NCBI GenBank assembly: GCA_039720395.1
Contig: CM077833.1
Location: 30,229,478-30,293,477, forward strand
DNA: 64,000 bases
Direction of reading: 5' to 3'
Source: Liquidambar formosana
Taxonomy: Eukaryota > Streptophyta > Magnoliopsida > Saxifragales > Altingiaceae
Shown here: positions 62,801 through 64,000 of the stretch, piece by piece
How positions within the stretch are numbered: position 1 is the stretch's first letter
How the letters are laid out: each line of letters starts with the position of its first letter
The notes under the pieces: generated by a model
What the model saw: only the letters and a program-made list of their open reading frames with translations
What the model was told of the DNA's origin: nothing
Database searches by the model: none
Position numbers and translations under genes: made by a program

Positions 62801-63843
62801 TCCACTTCTGATCTTGAGGTTCCCCATGATGGGAATTTAGTCCCGGGCTTTGAATTGAACACCACATCATGCAAATGCTCATTGGAGGAGTTTGAACAGT
62901 TGAAATCAGAGAAAGACAACATGGCAATGGATCTGGCTAGATGTACTGAAAATCTGGAAAGCACTAAGTCTCGGTTACAAGAAACAGAGCAACTTCTAGC
63001 AGAGCTTAAATCCCAATTGGCGTCAGCCCAAAAGTCAAACAGCTTGTCTGAGACACAGCTGAAATGTATGGCAGAGTCATACAGGTCACTTGAAACACGT
63101 GCAGAGGAGTTGGAAACTGAAGTAAATCTTCTGCGAGTAAAAACAGAAACTTTGGAAAATGAGCTCGAAGAAGAAAAGAGGAGTCACCTGGATGCTTTGG
63201 CCAGATGCAAGGATCTTCAGGAGCAATTGCAAAGGTTAGCATTACACCTTTATTGAATTGTGTTGGCATTAGCTGCCTGTGCTGCCCGAACTGATATGTC
63301 TACCTCCCCTGATCGGGCACAATCAGGCTGATTTAAATGCCCGATCTGGCCAGAATAGGATTTTCCTATATCCGGCTTTGTCCAGTCCAATGCTCATAAT
63401 TACCTTATGTATGCAATTGTAAAACTGGATTGTTCTTATCTAGGTTAAAGCATTAATTTGGTGTGTTTGGCTTGTGAAAGACAGTAAAAGCTATTTTTTC
63501 GCATCTTTTGGTACAAACAAGAAACAAAAAATTATAAACATGTGGTTTCTTGGGTCTGGCCCTATTGCTCGACTTTGAACCTATACGTGTCTTGAAGTAA
63601 GGTTTAATGACTCATCCAATCAACACAACTCGCCCGTCCTGAATTGATTTCAGTCGTAGTTGACAGACTAATTTCTTTAATGACTTTTCTTCTTTTTTCC
63701 CTTGAAATATTCTGTGAAATGATGCTTCATTTAATTTTTTTTTAAATTTTTTTCTATCTCTAATTATTGCATGTCCTTGTTTTGGAAGGAATGAGAGCTG
63801 CTCTGTGTCTTCCGCGGCTGATTCTGACCTCAAGCCCAAACAG
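59814..63843 (+). CDS. Filament-like plant protein (FPP), C-terminus outside the window
   Basis: FPPs are long coiled-coil proteins; family members have been linked to the nuclear envelope and the microtubule cytoskeleton, but their exact role is poorly known. Coding exons: 59814-59936, 60380-60620, 60807-63234 and 63789-63843, all GT-AG, giving 949 residues before the next donor (GTGAGG); the gene continues beyond 64000. The family start MDRRSWPWKRKSSDKAA is intact. Coiled coils cover about 62-300. The conserved RLRGLVRKKLPGPAAL lies at about 305-320 and SPHGPHLSTLPEFSLDN follows. A less conserved Ser/Asp-rich stretch comes next, then a second conserved region with LLESISKETDMGKIL, and another coiled coil (LEELETEVNLLRVK-type heptads) near the end. 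The exon-4/5 join yields QRNESCSVSSAADSD, as in the family. No defect is visible. Which of the FPP paralogues it is cannot be told. Confidence 0.9.
60455..60496 (+). repeat. 21-bp tandem duplication in FPP coding sequence
   Basis: Two copies of a 21-bp unit (GTGAAGAC[A/G]TATGAGGATCAA) differ at one base and encode VKTYEDQ twice, residues 67-80. The unit equals two codon-perfect turns of a coiled-coil heptad, so the duplication keeps frame and heptad phase. Confidence 0.9.
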
Positions 63844-64000
63844 GTGAGGCTTTCATTTCTTATTACCCCAAGTAGATAAATAGAAAATGCAGGACTATGC
63901 ATCTTGTCGTGCTATACCCATCAAAAGTGATTACATGAAAGGAGTTTCCTGTGGGCAAACAAAACTTAATATCTATGATTGAATATTCGTTGTGTTTATG
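63844..64000 (+). other. FPP intron running off the right edge
   Basis: Starts with GTGAGG right after codon CAG and contains no exon before the window ends. Confidence 0.7.

Noticed and set aside
1..64000. CRISPR arrays, operons, prophage or known miRNA precursors
   Set aside because: None seen. The window is plant nuclear DNA; a scan by eye for several conserved miRNA sequences (156, 160, 164, 166, 167, 172, 319, 390, 396) found no match.

Overview
This is nuclear DNA of a flowering plant, most likely a eudicot. It is AT-rich, its genes are widely spaced and split by GT-AG introns, the protein families are plant-specific, and the spacers hold many small transposons. I cannot name the species.

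Four genes or gene remnants can be supported. (1) 3096-9762, minus strand: a 14-exon AUXIN RESPONSE FACTOR 5 (MONOPTEROS) gene of 934 residues if read through. Its largest exon carries one extra base that breaks the frame after the DNA-binding region. Its leader holds several upstream ORFs, and one intron uses a GC donor. (2) 20277-22384, plus strand: an RNA polymerase I subunit RPA43-like gene that has lost an internal exon and is probably a pseudogene. Telo boxes lie just upstream. (3) 35280-35732, plus strand: an intact single-exon SAUR gene with a TATA box and an upstream G-box. (4) 59814 to the right edge, plus strand: a filament-like plant protein (FPP) gene with an intron in its 5' leader. 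Its last exon or exons lie outside the window.

The rest (about 10.6-20.2, 22.4-35.1 and 35.8-57.8 kb) has no convincing coding sequence. Several small mobile elements there can be bounded by exact target-site duplications: a 414-bp TRIM retroelement (5-bp TSD), three Mutator-like fold-back elements (9-bp TSDs) plus a fragment, a hAT-type element (8 bp), a Tourist/Harbinger-type element (TAA) with a SINE nested in it, and a second, very short SINE. A 1.4-kb inverted-repeat element encloses the TRIM. A 155-bp inverted-repeat family has two copies and a solo arm.

ARF5 is the transcription factor that links auxin to embryo, vascular and flower patterning. SAURs are short-lived auxin-induced growth effectors. 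RPA43 belongs to the rRNA-synthesis polymerase and FPP is a coiled-coil structural protein. The four do not form an operon or cluster. I saw no new multi-gene system. The points most worth checking are the ARF5 frame break, the RPA43 exon loss and the nested small transposons.
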